Source of the DNA: Sphaerotilus natans
Lineage (GTDB): Bacteria > Pseudomonadota > Gammaproteobacteria > Burkholderiales > Burkholderiaceae_C
Assembly (NCBI RefSeq): GCF_900156335.1
Contig: NZ_FTMZ01000004.1
Coordinates: forward strand, 186,001-250,000
Reading direction: 5' to 3'
Length of the DNA: 64,000 nt
A program made the translations under genes and the position numbers. The notes beneath the pieces were generated by a model. It worked only from the letters and a program-made list of their open reading frames with translations. It was not told where the DNA came from and made no database searches. Each line of letters starts with the position of its first letter. Position 1 is the first letter of the stretch. Below are positions 51,721 through 60,648 of the stretch, in pieces.

Positions 51721-53472
51721 TCAATCATCCTCTTCATCAAAATCAGATTGCGCTGAAGCATTTGATTTATCCAGAGAGTCCCCCAAAACCAATCCAAGCC
51801 TTTCTATCATCAGCTTTGCACGCCTCTCAAGAAAAACACCTACACGCACAGGCTCCAGCAGCGAATAAAACCCCTCTAAATCATCATCAACAGGGATGCA
51901 CGCATTTCGCATAATATCAATTTTTGCTGCAAGCATGCCATTCTTTTCAGCCTCTTTGATCAGCTTCTTCAGATAATCAACAGGAGGCCTATCACTCAAA
52001 TTTCGATTTGTGACGCGAGAAACTAGCATTCTATTAGAAACAGAATCCAGCAACTTACGCGGAATACCATCTCGCTTTGCCATTGCCGCCGGAAATATGT
52101 GATGATCCTCTACATCGTCTGGATCAAGCGCCTCTTCTGTCCATAGATCATTACCTCCTTTCCACCGAATGATGGATAATATTGCCTGATATCTGGCATC
52201 AGTTTTACCAAGCCGCAGTAACTCAGCTTCAGAAATCATGATCTTTGGTATTTCAGGAACAACACCCTCCATCAACCATTTATGCAAAGCAGCCACCGCC
52301 TGCCCTATTTTATAATTTGAGGCTTGCCTAGCACCTTTTTGAAGAGAGTTAGCATAATACCATCTTTGAAGTATTACACCATACCCTGGATTTTGCGTCC
52401 TCCATGAATCAGAAATATTATGCAGAAAATAAGCAAGCGGCACCAATAGGGCATCATTAGATAAAATACCAGGCACAGCACCCAGATTTTCAACCCATCT
52501 CAATGCCTTAGCCAGAGCATCGGCACACTCATCCCATTTATCAGATATTTCTTGCTTGGTGAGATTTAGCAGCGTACTACGGGTAGGCTCAACATATGAC
52601 TTTCCTTCATAACCAGAAACAATGGCAACAATTTGCAGAACACGCTCCCCCTCGGCTCCAAATCTTTCCAAAATATCATATTTTTGCTTACTTTGCTGCC
52701 AAAGATCATGAAGATCTGGCTTGGGGAAAAATCGGGCGACCGCAAGATCAAATGTAGTAAGACGTGTTCCAGTAGAATTAATAGTTTCAAAAATTCTACA
52801 TATGGCCTCTGTTGAGTCACGGCGATCAACAACAACAAGAGGCAATTGATAATTTCTCATAGTCTCAAAAACACGGTTGACTTTTGCAACCGCTTTTCTC
52901 TGGGCAGACCTATCCCCTTTCAAAGGATCATAGTGAGATTCAAAATATTCTTGCACGAGAACCATGCACCTTTCATCATCTTCAATGGCATCGCTTCTTA
53001 TGTAGCGAGAAGAAAGTCTTTTACCTACATCACGACGCACAACCCAAGCAGATGCATTTTTATCACCCGACTCCATTTCAAGCATTTTATCTAGATCAAA
53101 ATAGTAGACGCTATCTCTAGCGGCCTGCAAAAAAACTCGAACCAGCGATGTCAACCTCTGTTGACCATCCAGCACATAGTAAAAAGCAGGCAAAAACGTC
53201 GCTTCAATAGAATCATCAGAAACACTATTCTCCGAATTCTCCGAATTCCCAATAATTGCCTCAATTGGTCGCGCAGACAAAAATGGATCCTTAGGATCAG
53301 TTTCCCGCAAAAGCAACAATGATCCGATTGGATAGTTTCTTGATATGGAATCAACAAGCAATTTTACTTGCGCATGATTCCAAACAAATGGTCGCTGAAA
53401 CCGGGGAACAACAAAAGAACCGCGTCGAGCCTCAACTAAGAACTGCAGCAGGCTATATGTAACAGTACGCAT
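51721..53472 (-). CDS. DUF262-HNH protein (GmrSD-like), AT-rich
   Basis: 583 residues. N-terminal DUF262 domain (VPRFQRPFVWNHAQVKLLVD, then the catalytic-type motif LDGQQRLTSL near residue 102). C-terminal HNH-type motif DVEDHHIFPAAMAK (about 453-466) with NRMLVSRVTNRNLSDR after it. This is the architecture of GmrSD-type modification-dependent restriction enzymes. Base composition is about 40% GC against 70% around, and AAA/ATT codons are frequent, so it is probably a recent import. No clear Shine-Dalgarno. Follows the Mrr-like gene by 58 bases on the same strand. Confidence 0.85.
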   Translation of the reverse strand: MRTVTYSLLQFLVEARRGSFVVPRFQRPFVWNHAQVKLLVDSISRNYPIGSLLLLRETDPKDPFLSARPIEAIIGNSENSENSVSDDSIEATFLPAFYYVLDGQQRLTSLVRVFLQAARDSVYYFDLDKMLEMESGDKNASAWVVRRDVGKRLSSRYIRSDAIEDDERCMVLVQEYFESHYDPLKGDRSAQRKAVAKVNRVFETMRNYQLPLVVVDRRDSTEAICRIFETINSTGTRLTTFDLAVARFFPKPDLHDLWQQSKQKYDILERFGAEGERVLQIVAIVSGYEGKSYVEPTRSTLLNLTKQEISDKWDECADALAKALRWVENLGAVPGILSNDALLVPLAYFLHNISDSWRTQNPGYGVILQRWYYANSLQKGARQASNYKIGQAVAALHKWLMEGVVPEIPKIMISEAELLRLGKTDARYQAILSIIRWKGGNDLWTEEALDPDDVEDHHIFPAAMAKRDGIPRKLLDSVSNRMLVSRVTNRNLSDRPPVDYLKKLIKEAEKNGMLAAKIDIMRNACIPVDDDLEGFYSLLEPVRVGVFLERRAKLMIERLGLVLGDSLDKSNASAQSDFDEEDD

Positions 53473-53530
53473 TGGAGGTTTTTCAATAAATTAATAGCAA
53501 ATTACACGGCGGCAAATGACTGTGTATCCA

Positions 53531-54367
53531 TCAACCGGGCAGAGCAATCTGCCCCGCCGATTGCGCAAACTGCAGCGCCTGCGCGGTGTAGCCCGACGTG
53601 GTGATGAAGACGCCTTTCTTGGCCCGCTGCCCCGCCAGGGCGCCGTAGAACGCCTGGATCTCGGGCCGCCCGACCGTGCCTTGCCAGCGCTTGGCCTGCA
53701 CGTAGACCTTTTCCAGACCGAGCCAGTCCAGCGAAATGATCCCGTCGATGCCCGCGTCGCCCGAGCCGCCCACGCGCTGCAGGTCGGAGCGGTTGGCGCC
53801 GTAGCCCATGCGGTGCAGCAGGTCGAGCACCAGGGTTTCGAAGAAGGCCGGCGTCACGGTGGCCAGCGTGTCGAGCAGTTCGGCCACGACCGCGCGGCGG
53901 ATTTCCTCCAGCGCCAGGCCGAGCCGCTCTTCCGGGCTGGCGATCGGCTGCGGCGGCACGCCGGCCGCCTCCTCCGGGCCGGCATCGGGCGCCACGGGTC
54001 GCAGGCGCTGCACGTCGAGATGCACCATCGCCAGCGTGCCGAGCTGCTCGGGCGTCAGCGGCGCCGGGTGCTCGGCCACGAAACGCCGGCCGGCCTCGGT
54101 CAGTTGCCACCAGCCGCGCCGCGGGCTGTCCGACAGCCCGGCGCGCTTGAGCCGGTCATGCGCCCAGCCGGCGCGGTTCTTGTAGATGAGCTGCGCGCCG
54201 CTCGACAGCAGCTGCTGGCGCGCTGCGGCGTCCAGCTCGAGCGCATCGGCCGCGGCCTCGTGCGCCTCGCGGGCGGGTGCGCCCTCGGGCCGGCTGGCGA
54301 GAAAGCGCAGCAGCGGCTCGATGAAGCGGTCGTAGGTCGGCAGCGTGGCCGGTGTTGTCGTCGTCAA
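53531..54367 (-). CDS. Mrr-type restriction endonuclease, C-terminus apparently truncated
   Basis: 278 residues. N-terminal winged-helix (Mrr_N, about 1-100, RRGWWQLTEAGRRFV) and C-terminal PD-(D/E)xK domain with GGSGDAGIDGII (about 198-209) and YVQAKRW (Q-x-K). Cleaves methylated DNA in known Mrr. It ends at ALPG*, whereas Mrr proteins normally continue with an LIDG-L-LM helix. A different frame continues VDGYTVICRRV, so a small indel near 53533-53540 and the import of the AT-rich gene may have broken it. TTG start, supported by GGGAGAG 7 bases upstream. Confidence 0.8.
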   Translation of the reverse strand: MTTTTPATLPTYDRFIEPLLRFLASRPEGAPAREAHEAAADALELDAAARQQLLSSGAQLIYKNRAGWAHDRLKRAGLSDSPRRGWWQLTEAGRRFVAEHPAPLTPEQLGTLAMVHLDVQRLRPVAPDAGPEEAAGVPPQPIASPEERLGLALEEIRRAVVAELLDTLATVTPAFFETLVLDLLHRMGYGANRSDLQRVGGSGDAGIDGIISLDWLGLEKVYVQAKRWQGTVGRPEIQAFYGALAGQRAKKGVFITTSGYTAQALQFAQSAGQIALPG

Positions 54368-54691
54368 GCCGCATCTCTCCCTGCTGGTGCAGTCGTGTCC
54401 ATTCCCACGGCGTCTTTGTGCGTCAGCCGCAGCGCATCCAGGGCGCGGGCTGCGGGATTCTTCGATCCCGGTGAAGGATCCAGTCTAGGCAGCGGGAAGG
54501 CGCGCGGGAGCGTGTGTCACGGCCTGAAGTGAGAAATAAGCGGGGATTTCCGGGGTTGTTTTCCCGGAGAGGGTGGCGGCGGGGGTGGGTGCCCGCCTGC
54601 GCGGGCATGACGGGGCACGAGGCGCTGGCAGAGCAGCACAAGAGGGCGCGAACGGGCATCATCCGCGCGCGCCCCTCTCAGCCAATGAGGG
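54368..54691. other. Gap with one palindromic repeat unit
   Basis: 324 bases between the Mrr-type gene and the lipoprotein operon end. One 28-base repeat unit at 54584-54611. No gene seen. Confidence 0.6.
54584..54611. repeat. Palindromic intergenic repeat unit
   Basis: GGTGGGTGCCCGCC...GCATGAC, the same family as at 292-369 and 6366-6476, differing at the first base. Single copy here. Confidence 0.7.
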
Positions 54692-55360
54692 TCAAGGCTG
54701 GACTTGCCACGCCTTGGGCGAGCGCGGACCGGGCAGGATGCCGTTGTAGCGGGGAGCGCCCAAGGCACGGTCGGTCGCGATGCCCGAATAGTCAAAGGCG
54801 ACATCGGCAGCCGTACCCACCACCTGCTGGACAACCGCAGCAATCAGCAGCCCCGCCAGGCCCCCCTGACTCTGCTGATTGTTCTCGGCAGACGTGGCCT
54901 GTGCCTTGCCTTCCCACAGCAGCGCCCCGCTGCGCAGATCGACGATCTTGGCCTCGATCTCGACGCGAGTCTCGCTGGTGATCAGGTAATAGCTGGTCCC
55001 GTATTTCGGGATCTTGATCAGCACGGCAGCATCCGCACCGAAGAACTCCCGCAGCTTCTCCGCCGGAATATTGTGAGCCTCCGCAGGAGAACCCACACCA
55101 TTCTGTCGGAAGGTCTCGTTCACGAGTGCCGCCGGCAGAACGTAATATCCCGCCTCGGACAACGGCTTCGTGGTCTGGGCCCAGACCGAAGAAGACCCCT
55201 TCACTTCGGGAGATTCATTGATGGGCGGCAGCACCAGCAGCGATGTCGGCTTCGCCTTCATGAAGCCCGAATAATCGTAGGGCGGTGCCTTGGTGGCACA
55301 GCCAGTGCTCAGGGCCACCAAGGAAACCAGCGACAGGATTCGCAGTCCACGAGACATCAT
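54692..55360 (-). CDS. GNA1162-family (DUF799) lipoprotein
   Basis: 222 residues. Signal with lipobox STGC (Cys21). The body contains PTSLLVLPPINESPEVKG and YYVLPAALVNETFRQNG, typical of the GNA1162 family, which has a TolB-N-like/anticodon-fold domain. Surface or outer-membrane role unknown. Third gene of the CsgG-like/DUF4810/DUF799 operon; ATGA overlap with the DUF4810 gene. Confidence 0.9.
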   Translation of the reverse strand: MMSRGLRILSLVSLVALSTGCATKAPPYDYSGFMKAKPTSLLVLPPINESPEVKGSSSVWAQTTKPLSEAGYYVLPAALVNETFRQNGVGSPAEAHNIPAEKLREFFGADAAVLIKIPKYGTSYYLITSETRVEIEAKIVDLRSGALLWEGKAQATSAENNQQSQGGLAGLLIAAVVQQVVGTAADVAFDYSGIATDRALGAPRYNGILPGPRSPKAWQVQP

Positions 55361-55749
55361 CGCACACCTCCGGACAGCACCGTCTGGCCCGCCTCAGGCC
55401 CGTCCAGGCGCCGCAGCAGCCTCTTCATGAATGCCGATGATTCAGGAAACACGGCCATCTCCTCCTCCCAGAGCGCCTTGGCACGATCCGGACTGCCAGA
55501 ATTCAGATAAAGCATGCCCAGATGCGCGCGAAAACCCGGGGGCAAAGCTGCACCTTTTTCCCGCGCCTTGCGGGAATGCCCCTCCAGGGTGTCGATCTGC
55601 TTGCCCAGATCCGCACCGTCGCCGAGCAGAAAATCGTACTGCTGACGGGGAAACTTTTCCCACATGTACAACGGAGGATTCTGCTGTGCACAGCCTGACA
55701 GAATGAGGGCGGCCAAGACGCCCGTCACGACCGCTGGAATCCTGCGCAT
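55357..55749 (-). CDS. DUF4810 lipoprotein
   Basis: 130 residues. Lipobox LSGC. PPLYMWEKFPRQQYDFL is the DUF4810 start, then a TPR-like helical part (HLGMLYLNSGSPDRAKALWEEE). Likely a small outer-membrane lipoprotein of the same assembly. The start ATG shares one base with the CsgG-like stop. Confidence 0.88.
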   Translation of the reverse strand: MRRIPAVVTGVLAALILSGCAQQNPPLYMWEKFPRQQYDFLLGDGADLGKQIDTLEGHSRKAREKGAALPPGFRAHLGMLYLNSGSPDRAKALWEEEMAVFPESSAFMKRLLRRLDGPEAGQTVLSGGVR

Positions 55750-56417
55750 CAGCGACCCCACCGGCCAGCATCCTTGCCGGCCACCAGATTGTTCACAGCC
55801 TCGCGCATGGCGAGATCCAGAACCTTGCCATTCAGGGTCGAGTCATAGCCGGCCGTGCCCCCAAAACCGAGCACTTCGCGGTTAGACAGCTCGTACTCTC
55901 CTGCGCCCTGAGCGGAATACACCACCTCGGAGGTCGCCGCACGGATGACATTCAAGGTGATCTTGGCATACGCGATCTGCTTCTTGCCGCGCCCCAGAAC
56001 GCCAAACAGCTGATGGTCGCCAACTTCCTTGCGCCCGAACTCGGAAATGTCACCGACCACAAGGAAGCTCGCGCCCTTGATATTCTGTCCACCGCCCTGG
56101 AACTTGACCTCCTGCGCCGCCTCCGCCAGGCTGTCCCGATCCATCACGGAAAACCGCTGCGATTGCTGGAGATGGGAAATGAGCGTCGTCTTGGCCTGTC
56201 CGCCCAGGCGATCGACCCCATCCGAGAACACGCCGCGCATGTAGCTCGACTTGTTGTCGAACTTGCCGACGACCAGCGAGGTCCGCTCGCCCGAGAAGAC
56301 ACCGGCAGATCCATCGACCTTCTCGATCTTCAGGGATTTCGAGCTCTCGGTTGCAGCACACCCTGCAAGCAGAACCACGGACAGCACACCCAGCGAAGCA
56401 GATCGTCGATTGATCAT
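55749..56417 (-). CDS. CsgG/HfaB-family lipoprotein
   Basis: 222 residues. Lipobox LAGC (Cys20). The core TSLVVGKFDNKSSYMRGVFSDGVDRLGGQAKTTL and FSVMDRDSLAEAAQEVKFQ is the CsgG/HfaB pattern; curli secretion channels are the best-known members. No curli subunit genes are near, so a general envelope or secretion-related role is more likely. First of three lipoprotein genes. ATG at INRRSASLG. Confidence 0.88.
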   Translation of the reverse strand: MINRRSASLGVLSVVLLAGCAATESSKSLKIEKVDGSAGVFSGERTSLVVGKFDNKSSYMRGVFSDGVDRLGGQAKTTLISHLQQSQRFSVMDRDSLAEAAQEVKFQGGGQNIKGASFLVVGDISEFGRKEVGDHQLFGVLGRGKKQIAYAKITLNVIRAATSEVVYSAQGAGEYELSNREVLGFGGTAGYDSTLNGKVLDLAMREAVNNLVAGKDAGRWGR

Positions 56418-56808
56418 GAGAAAAACTCCAGAAATTGATTCAAGCGTCCCGTACGTCCGGAAGACGGGCACACGCAGCTCTCCGCGATCGATTCACAGCG
56501 CACGACACCCGCCGCCGCGGAGCAGGGCCGCAGGCATCGCAAGCTCGCCAGGATCGGGTACACGCAGACGCAGACGTGCGCGAACGGACGAACGGGTGCA
56601 CCGGGTCGTGATGAACAGACCGGCCACACGCATGCCCATGCCGACGGGGTGCCGGCATGTCCTCCCTGATGAACTCGTTTTTTCTGGAATCAGCGATCGA
56701 GCTTATTCACGCGATAGCCGAACGTAAACATTCTTGAAGAATCCGCCCCGCAAATGCAGGGCAACAATGCACGAATGCTTCACTTTCATCAGATCGGGAG
56801 ATGCGGCC
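56418..56808. other. Gap, nothing recognised
   Basis: 391 bases between the lipoprotein operon start and the anti-sigma gene end. No convincing ORF, repeat or terminator. The lipoprotein operon promoter must lie in its left part. Confidence 0.6.
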
Positions 56809-57555
56809 TCACCCCTCAAGCTGCACCGCCCGCCCGATGTACAGGATCGGCCCGGTCGGGCGGTCGATCGGCGAGCCGCCCTCGGGCTCGAGGGTGATCT
56901 CGAAGAGCTGCTCGGCGCGCAGGTCGGGCAGGCGTTCGAGCGGCAGCTCGATGACGCCGCCGGCATCCGTGGTGCGCACCAGGCCCAGGGAGCTGGGGCC
57001 GGCGGCGCCGGGGGCCTTGGTCCAGAACTGCAGCGTGCGGCCCGGCGGCGGCGCCTGGGGCGGCGCGACCGGGCGCAGCCGCAGCCGGCCCTGCCCCGCC
57101 GCGTCGACCCGCACCTCGACCACCCAGCCATTGCCGCCACCCTGCGGCGCCTGCAGCACCGCGACGAACTGTTGCTGCTGCGCAGCCGGCGGCGCCATCA
57201 GCTGCGGCACCAGGCCTGAGCCCAGCAGCACGCAGCCGGCCAGCGCCAGCCCGCTGAGCGACTGCCACAGGCCCAGGCGCGGCCACCAGGGCGGCGTCGC
57301 GGCCGGGGCACGGACGGCCGCGGCCGGCGACAGCCGCGCCTCGATGCGCCGCCACAGCCCGGCCGAGGGCTCGGCCGGCGCCACCCGGGCGCTCAGCGCC
57401 AGGAAGCGGTCCTGCCAGTGCGCGACCTCGGCGCGCAGCGCGGCGTCCCCGCCGAGCGCGCGCTCGAAGGCCTCGCGCTCGTCCGGCGCCAGCGTGCCCA
57501 GCACGTATTCGCCGGCGGCGGCGCTGCGATCCTCGGGGGTCTGAAGGTTCAGCAT
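56809..57555 (-). CDS. Anti-sigma factor, RskA type
   Basis: 248 residues. Cytosolic N-terminal zinc-less anti-sigma helical region (EYVLGTLAPDEREAFERAL), a membrane helix at about 105-125 (SLSGLALAGCVLLGSGLVP), and a periplasmic RskA-C domain (about 130-248) with LQFWTKAPGAAGPSSLG and LFEITLEPEGGSP. Sequesters the ECF sigma factor encoded just upstream. Overlaps it by 7 bases. Confidence 0.9.
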   Translation of the reverse strand: MLNLQTPEDRSAAAGEYVLGTLAPDEREAFERALGGDAALRAEVAHWQDRFLALSARVAPAEPSAGLWRRIEARLSPAAAVRAPAATPPWWPRLGLWQSLSGLALAGCVLLGSGLVPQLMAPPAAQQQQFVAVLQAPQGGGNGWVVEVRVDAAGQGRLRLRPVAPPQAPPPGRTLQFWTKAPGAAGPSSLGLVRTTDAGGVIELPLERLPDLRAEQLFEITLEPEGGSPIDRPTGPILYIGRAVQLEG

Positions 57556-58127
57556 GGGGACAGGCACTCCCTCAGCGCCAGCAGGCTGCGGCGGATCCAC
57601 GACTTGACCGACCCGATCGGCGAACCCAGCCGGGTGGCGATCTGCTCGTGGGTGTAGCCATCGACATAGGCGTGCACGACGCAGGCGCGCGGGCGCTCTT
57701 CCAGCCGGTCGAGACAGCGCTCGAGGCCGGCGGTGTCTAGGCCGCGGTCGTCGCCGTCGGGCGCGGTGGCGGACTGCAGGCGGTCCGACAGGCCGGCCAG
57801 ATCCTCCGGATCGACCGCGACCGTCTCGACGCCCCGGCCGCCGCGCACCGCGCGCAGCGCCTGGTGGCGCACCACGGTGTAGATCCAGCCCCGGCCGGAG
57901 CCCAGCGCCGCATCGAAGGTGGCGGCGCGCTGCCAGACCTGCAGGAAGGCGTCCTGCAGCACGTCCTCGGCCAGCGCGTCGTCGCGCACGATGCGCCGCA
58001 CCACGCCGAGCAGCCAGCGGCCCTCGTGCTCGTAGAGCATGCGCAGCGCGAAGCGCTCGCCGCGGGCGCAGGCCTGCAGCGCGGCGTCATGGTCGAGGGT
58101 CAGGGCGGCGGCGGAGGCAGGGGGCAA
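57549..58127 (-). CDS. ECF sigma factor (SigK-like)
   Basis: 192 residues. Sigma region 2 (MLYEHEGRWLLGVVRRIVRD...AEDVLQDAFLQVWQRAATFD) and region 4 (LEERPRACVVHAYVDGYTHEQIATRLGSPIGSVKSWIRRSL). Controlled by the RskA-type protein. The start is placed at TTG because AAAGGA lies 6 bases upstream and no ATG/GTG occurs in the family-like region; confidence in the exact start is low. Confidence 0.88.
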   Translation of the reverse strand: MPPASAAALTLDHDAALQACARGERFALRMLYEHEGRWLLGVVRRIVRDDALAEDVLQDAFLQVWQRAATFDAALGSGRGWIYTVVRHQALRAVRGGRGVETVAVDPEDLAGLSDRLQSATAPDGDDRGLDTAGLERCLDRLEERPRACVVHAYVDGYTHEQIATRLGSPIGSVKSWIRRSLLALRECLSPC

Positions 58128-58239
58128 GGGCAGTCCTTTCGATCTCGGCAGCGGCGTCGGACCATTCTGCGAGAGGGGACGACCCAGGACACCGGGCCAC
58201 GGCAGCCAGCCGTCAGCCGCCAGGGGGCATTCGCCCGGC

Positions 58240-58842
58240 TCAGGCGCCCGGCTTCCAGAAGATGTAGTCGGCCTGGTACTGCACCACCTGGCGCTGGCCG
58301 GTCTGGCCTTCGCCGCAGGCCAGCGCCGGCGCCACGCCGCCACGGGTGGCAAGACGCTGGATGTAGCTCACGCCCTCCAGCACGCCGCGACCGGTGGCCG
58401 GATTGGCCTTGACGAGCTGCAGCGGGATGTTGCCGGCCGCGGCGGGCACCAGCCCGACCTGCGTGCCGGTCAGCGCCGAGCCATCGTCCGAGGCCCAGGT
58501 GGCCGGCGGGCCGAAGTAGCGGCCCAGCTTCATGCCGCTGCGGCTGCGCAGCTCGGCGTCCGGCCCGACGAAGACCCACTCGAACGCGCCCGGCGTGCCG
58601 GCCTTGGCCCGGCATTCATAGGTGATCTGGCCGACGCCGACGGTTTCCCAGGCGACGCGGTGGCCGGCGGGCACCTGCACCGGCGTCGGCAGCGCAGCCT
58701 GCGAGGTGGCAGTCATCGCGGAGGTCGTGCTGGCGCCCATCGGCATGGAGGTCGACGAGCAGGCGGCCAGGCCGGCGCTCAGCAGCACAGCGGCGGCAAA
58801 GGCGAGGCGGCGGGCATCGGCAGGGTGACGGTGGGTGTTCAT
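58240..58842 (-). CDS. DUF3455 lipoprotein
   Basis: 200 residues. Lipobox LAAC (Cys28). DUF3455 body with VAWETVGVGQITYECRAK and WVFVGPDAELRSRSGMKLGRYFGPPATW. Unknown function. Lies 112 bases upstream of the ECF sigma gene in the same direction; may be a regulon member or part of the operon. Confidence 0.85.
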   Translation of the reverse strand: MNTHRHPADARRLAFAAAVLLSAGLAACSSTSMPMGASTTSAMTATSQAALPTPVQVPAGHRVAWETVGVGQITYECRAKAGTPGAFEWVFVGPDAELRSRSGMKLGRYFGPPATWASDDGSALTGTQVGLVPAAAGNIPLQLVKANPATGRGVLEGVSYIQRLATRGGVAPALACGEGQTGQRQVVQYQADYIFWKPGA

Positions 58843-59105
58843 GGCAGGGCTCCCGGAGCTGAGTGGATGGATCGGAGAGCCGTCGGCGCCAGGCTGGCGA
58901 CGATCGTCTCTTCTTCCACTAGCCAGGCCGACACCGGACGGATGCAGCCGGAGGCGATGCAGATGCAACAACATGTATCGAATTCCGCGATCCACCTCAG
59001 GGGAACCCGATGGTGCCCGGCCGCGCATCGTCCTAGCATCGACGCACGCACCGCCGGCTCGCACGGGGCGGCCGGTCGGTCTGTCGTCCGAAGGAGGTCT
59101 GCACC

Positions 59106-59903
59106 ATGGATCATGTCGCACATGTCACCGGTCACCTTCCGCGCCGCGCCCGTCAGGCGGCCGACGCGCCCGAGGTCCGCCGGGTCACGGTCACCCAGCC
59201 GCTGCGATGGCTGAAACGAGGCTGGGAAGATCTGGCGCATCACCCGGCCGCCAGCCTGGGCGGCGGCCTGGCGGTCGCCGCGATGGGCGCGGCGCTGATC
59301 GTCGCCGGCCGGCATCTGCCGCACCTGGCGCCGACGCTGGTCGGCGGCTTCCTGCTGCTGGCGCCGCTGGTGGCCCTGCCCTTTCATGCGCTGTCGCGCC
59401 AGCGGCTGGCCGGGGCGCGGCCCGATCTGGGCGAGGCGCTGGCCGATGGCTGGCGCAACGCCGGCTCGCTCGGACTGTTCGGGCTGGTGCTGGCGATCGC
59501 CTTCCTGCTGTGGGAGCGGGTCGGGGCGGTGAGCTTCGCGCTGCTGTACGGCGGCCTGGTGCCGGACCTGTCGAACCTGCTGGTCGACGTGCTGCTGTCG
59601 GGCCGCTACACCGCGCTGGCCGTGGCCTTCGTCGGCATCGGCGCGCTGTTCGCGGCGGCGGTCTTTGTGGTCGGGGTGGTCTCGGTGCCGATGCTGCTCG
59701 ACCGCGAGGACGGCGACCTGATCAGCGCGATCGCCACCAGCGTGCGTGCCTGTCGCGCCAGCCCGGCAGCGATGCTGCTGTGGGCAGCGTTGATCGTCAC
59801 GCTGATGGCGGTCGGCTATGCGACCGCGCTGCTCGGGCTGATCGTGATCTTCCCGCTGCTCGGCCACGCGAGCTGGCACGCCTACCGCGACATGGTCGAG
59901 TAG
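59106..59903 (+). CDS. DUF2189 membrane protein
   Basis: 265 residues. Five or six membrane helices (for example ASLGGGLAVAAMGAALIVAG, AFVGIGALFAAAVFVVGVVS). The VTQPLRWLKRGWEDLAHHP start and FPLLGHASWHAYRDMV end match DUF2189. Function unknown. Divergent from the DUF3455 gene across a 263-base region. Confidence 0.88.
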   Translation: MDHVAHVTGHLPRRARQAADAPEVRRVTVTQPLRWLKRGWEDLAHHPAASLGGGLAVAAMGAALIVAGRHLPHLAPTLVGGFLLLAPLVALPFHALSRQRLAGARPDLGEALADGWRNAGSLGLFGLVLAIAFLLWERVGAVSFALLYGGLVPDLSNLLVDVLLSGRYTALAVAFVGIGALFAAAVFVVGVVSVPMLLDREDGDLISAIATSVRACRASPAAMLLWAALIVTLMAVGYATALLGLIVIFPLLGHASWHAYRDMVE

Positions 59904-59919
59904 GCGGGCCGCGTCGGCC

Positions 59920-60624
59920 TCAGGTCAGTGCGGTGCGCGAGTAGCGCAGCAGGCGCCCGCGGTAGGGCAGGCCGTCGGCCTCGGGCGTGCGCAGCGCGGT
60001 CTCGTGCAGCACGAAGCCCAGGCCGCTCATCCGGCGGGTGAAGGCCGGCCGGTTGCCCCGGTCGGGATCGACGATCAGCACCTCGGCATCCGGCTCCGCA
60101 TGGCGCTCGACGAAGCGGGCCAGATGGCCCTGCTCGTCGCGCTCATACAGCACGTCGCTGCCCATGATGACGTCGAAGCGGCCCTGCACCGGTGCGGCGT
60201 CGGCCGGATGGGCCACGGCCGGCACGCCCGCCTGCCCTGCCCAGTCGCCACGCCGATAGACCAGCGGGGCGAGTGCGTTCAGGTTCAGGTTGTCGTGCAG
60301 GAAATCCGGGGCCAGCGGATGGGCATCGGAGGCGGTCACGTCGATGCCACGCCGGTGGCAGACCAGGCTGGCCAGCGCCAGCCCGCAGCCGACCTCGAGA
60401 ATGCGCTCACCCGCCTTGAGCGGCCGGGTCGCCATGTGGGCCGCCAGCTGCAGGCCCGAAGGCCAGAGCATGCCGAACAGCGGCCAGGTGGCCGAGGAGA
60501 ACCCCGCGGCCTCGGCCCGGCCGTCGGGATCGGCGTACTGCTGGCGATCCAGCAGCGACCGGATCAGCAGGCTGTCGGCGCCACGGATGGCGACCTGCTG
60601 CTGCCGGGTCTGGTAGCCGGGCAT
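59920..60624 (-). CDS. SAM-dependent methyltransferase (lysine methyltransferase-like)
   Basis: 234 residues. Class I fold: WPSGLQLAAHM, motif I ILEVGCGLALASLVCH, motif II VTASDAHP, motif IV FDVIMGSDVLYERDE. The D-V-L-Y(E) pattern and W-x-x-G-x-x-L-A prelude resemble the METTL21/FAM86-like protein lysine methyltransferases. Substrate unknown. Confidence 0.85.
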   Translation of the reverse strand: MPGYQTRQQQVAIRGADSLLIRSLLDRQQYADPDGRAEAAGFSSATWPLFGMLWPSGLQLAAHMATRPLKAGERILEVGCGLALASLVCHRRGIDVTASDAHPLAPDFLHDNLNLNALAPLVYRRGDWAGQAGVPAVAHPADAAPVQGRFDVIMGSDVLYERDEQGHLARFVERHAEPDAEVLIVDPDRGNRPAFTRRMSGLGFVLHETALRTPEADGLPYRGRLLRYSRTALT

Positions 60625-60648
60625 CCGGAGCGCTTTCGCGCCGCCGGA

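Noticed and set aside
49892-54367. CRISPR or prophage signal in the defence patch
   Set aside because: No spaced repeats, integrase, tRNA target or phage structural genes seen.
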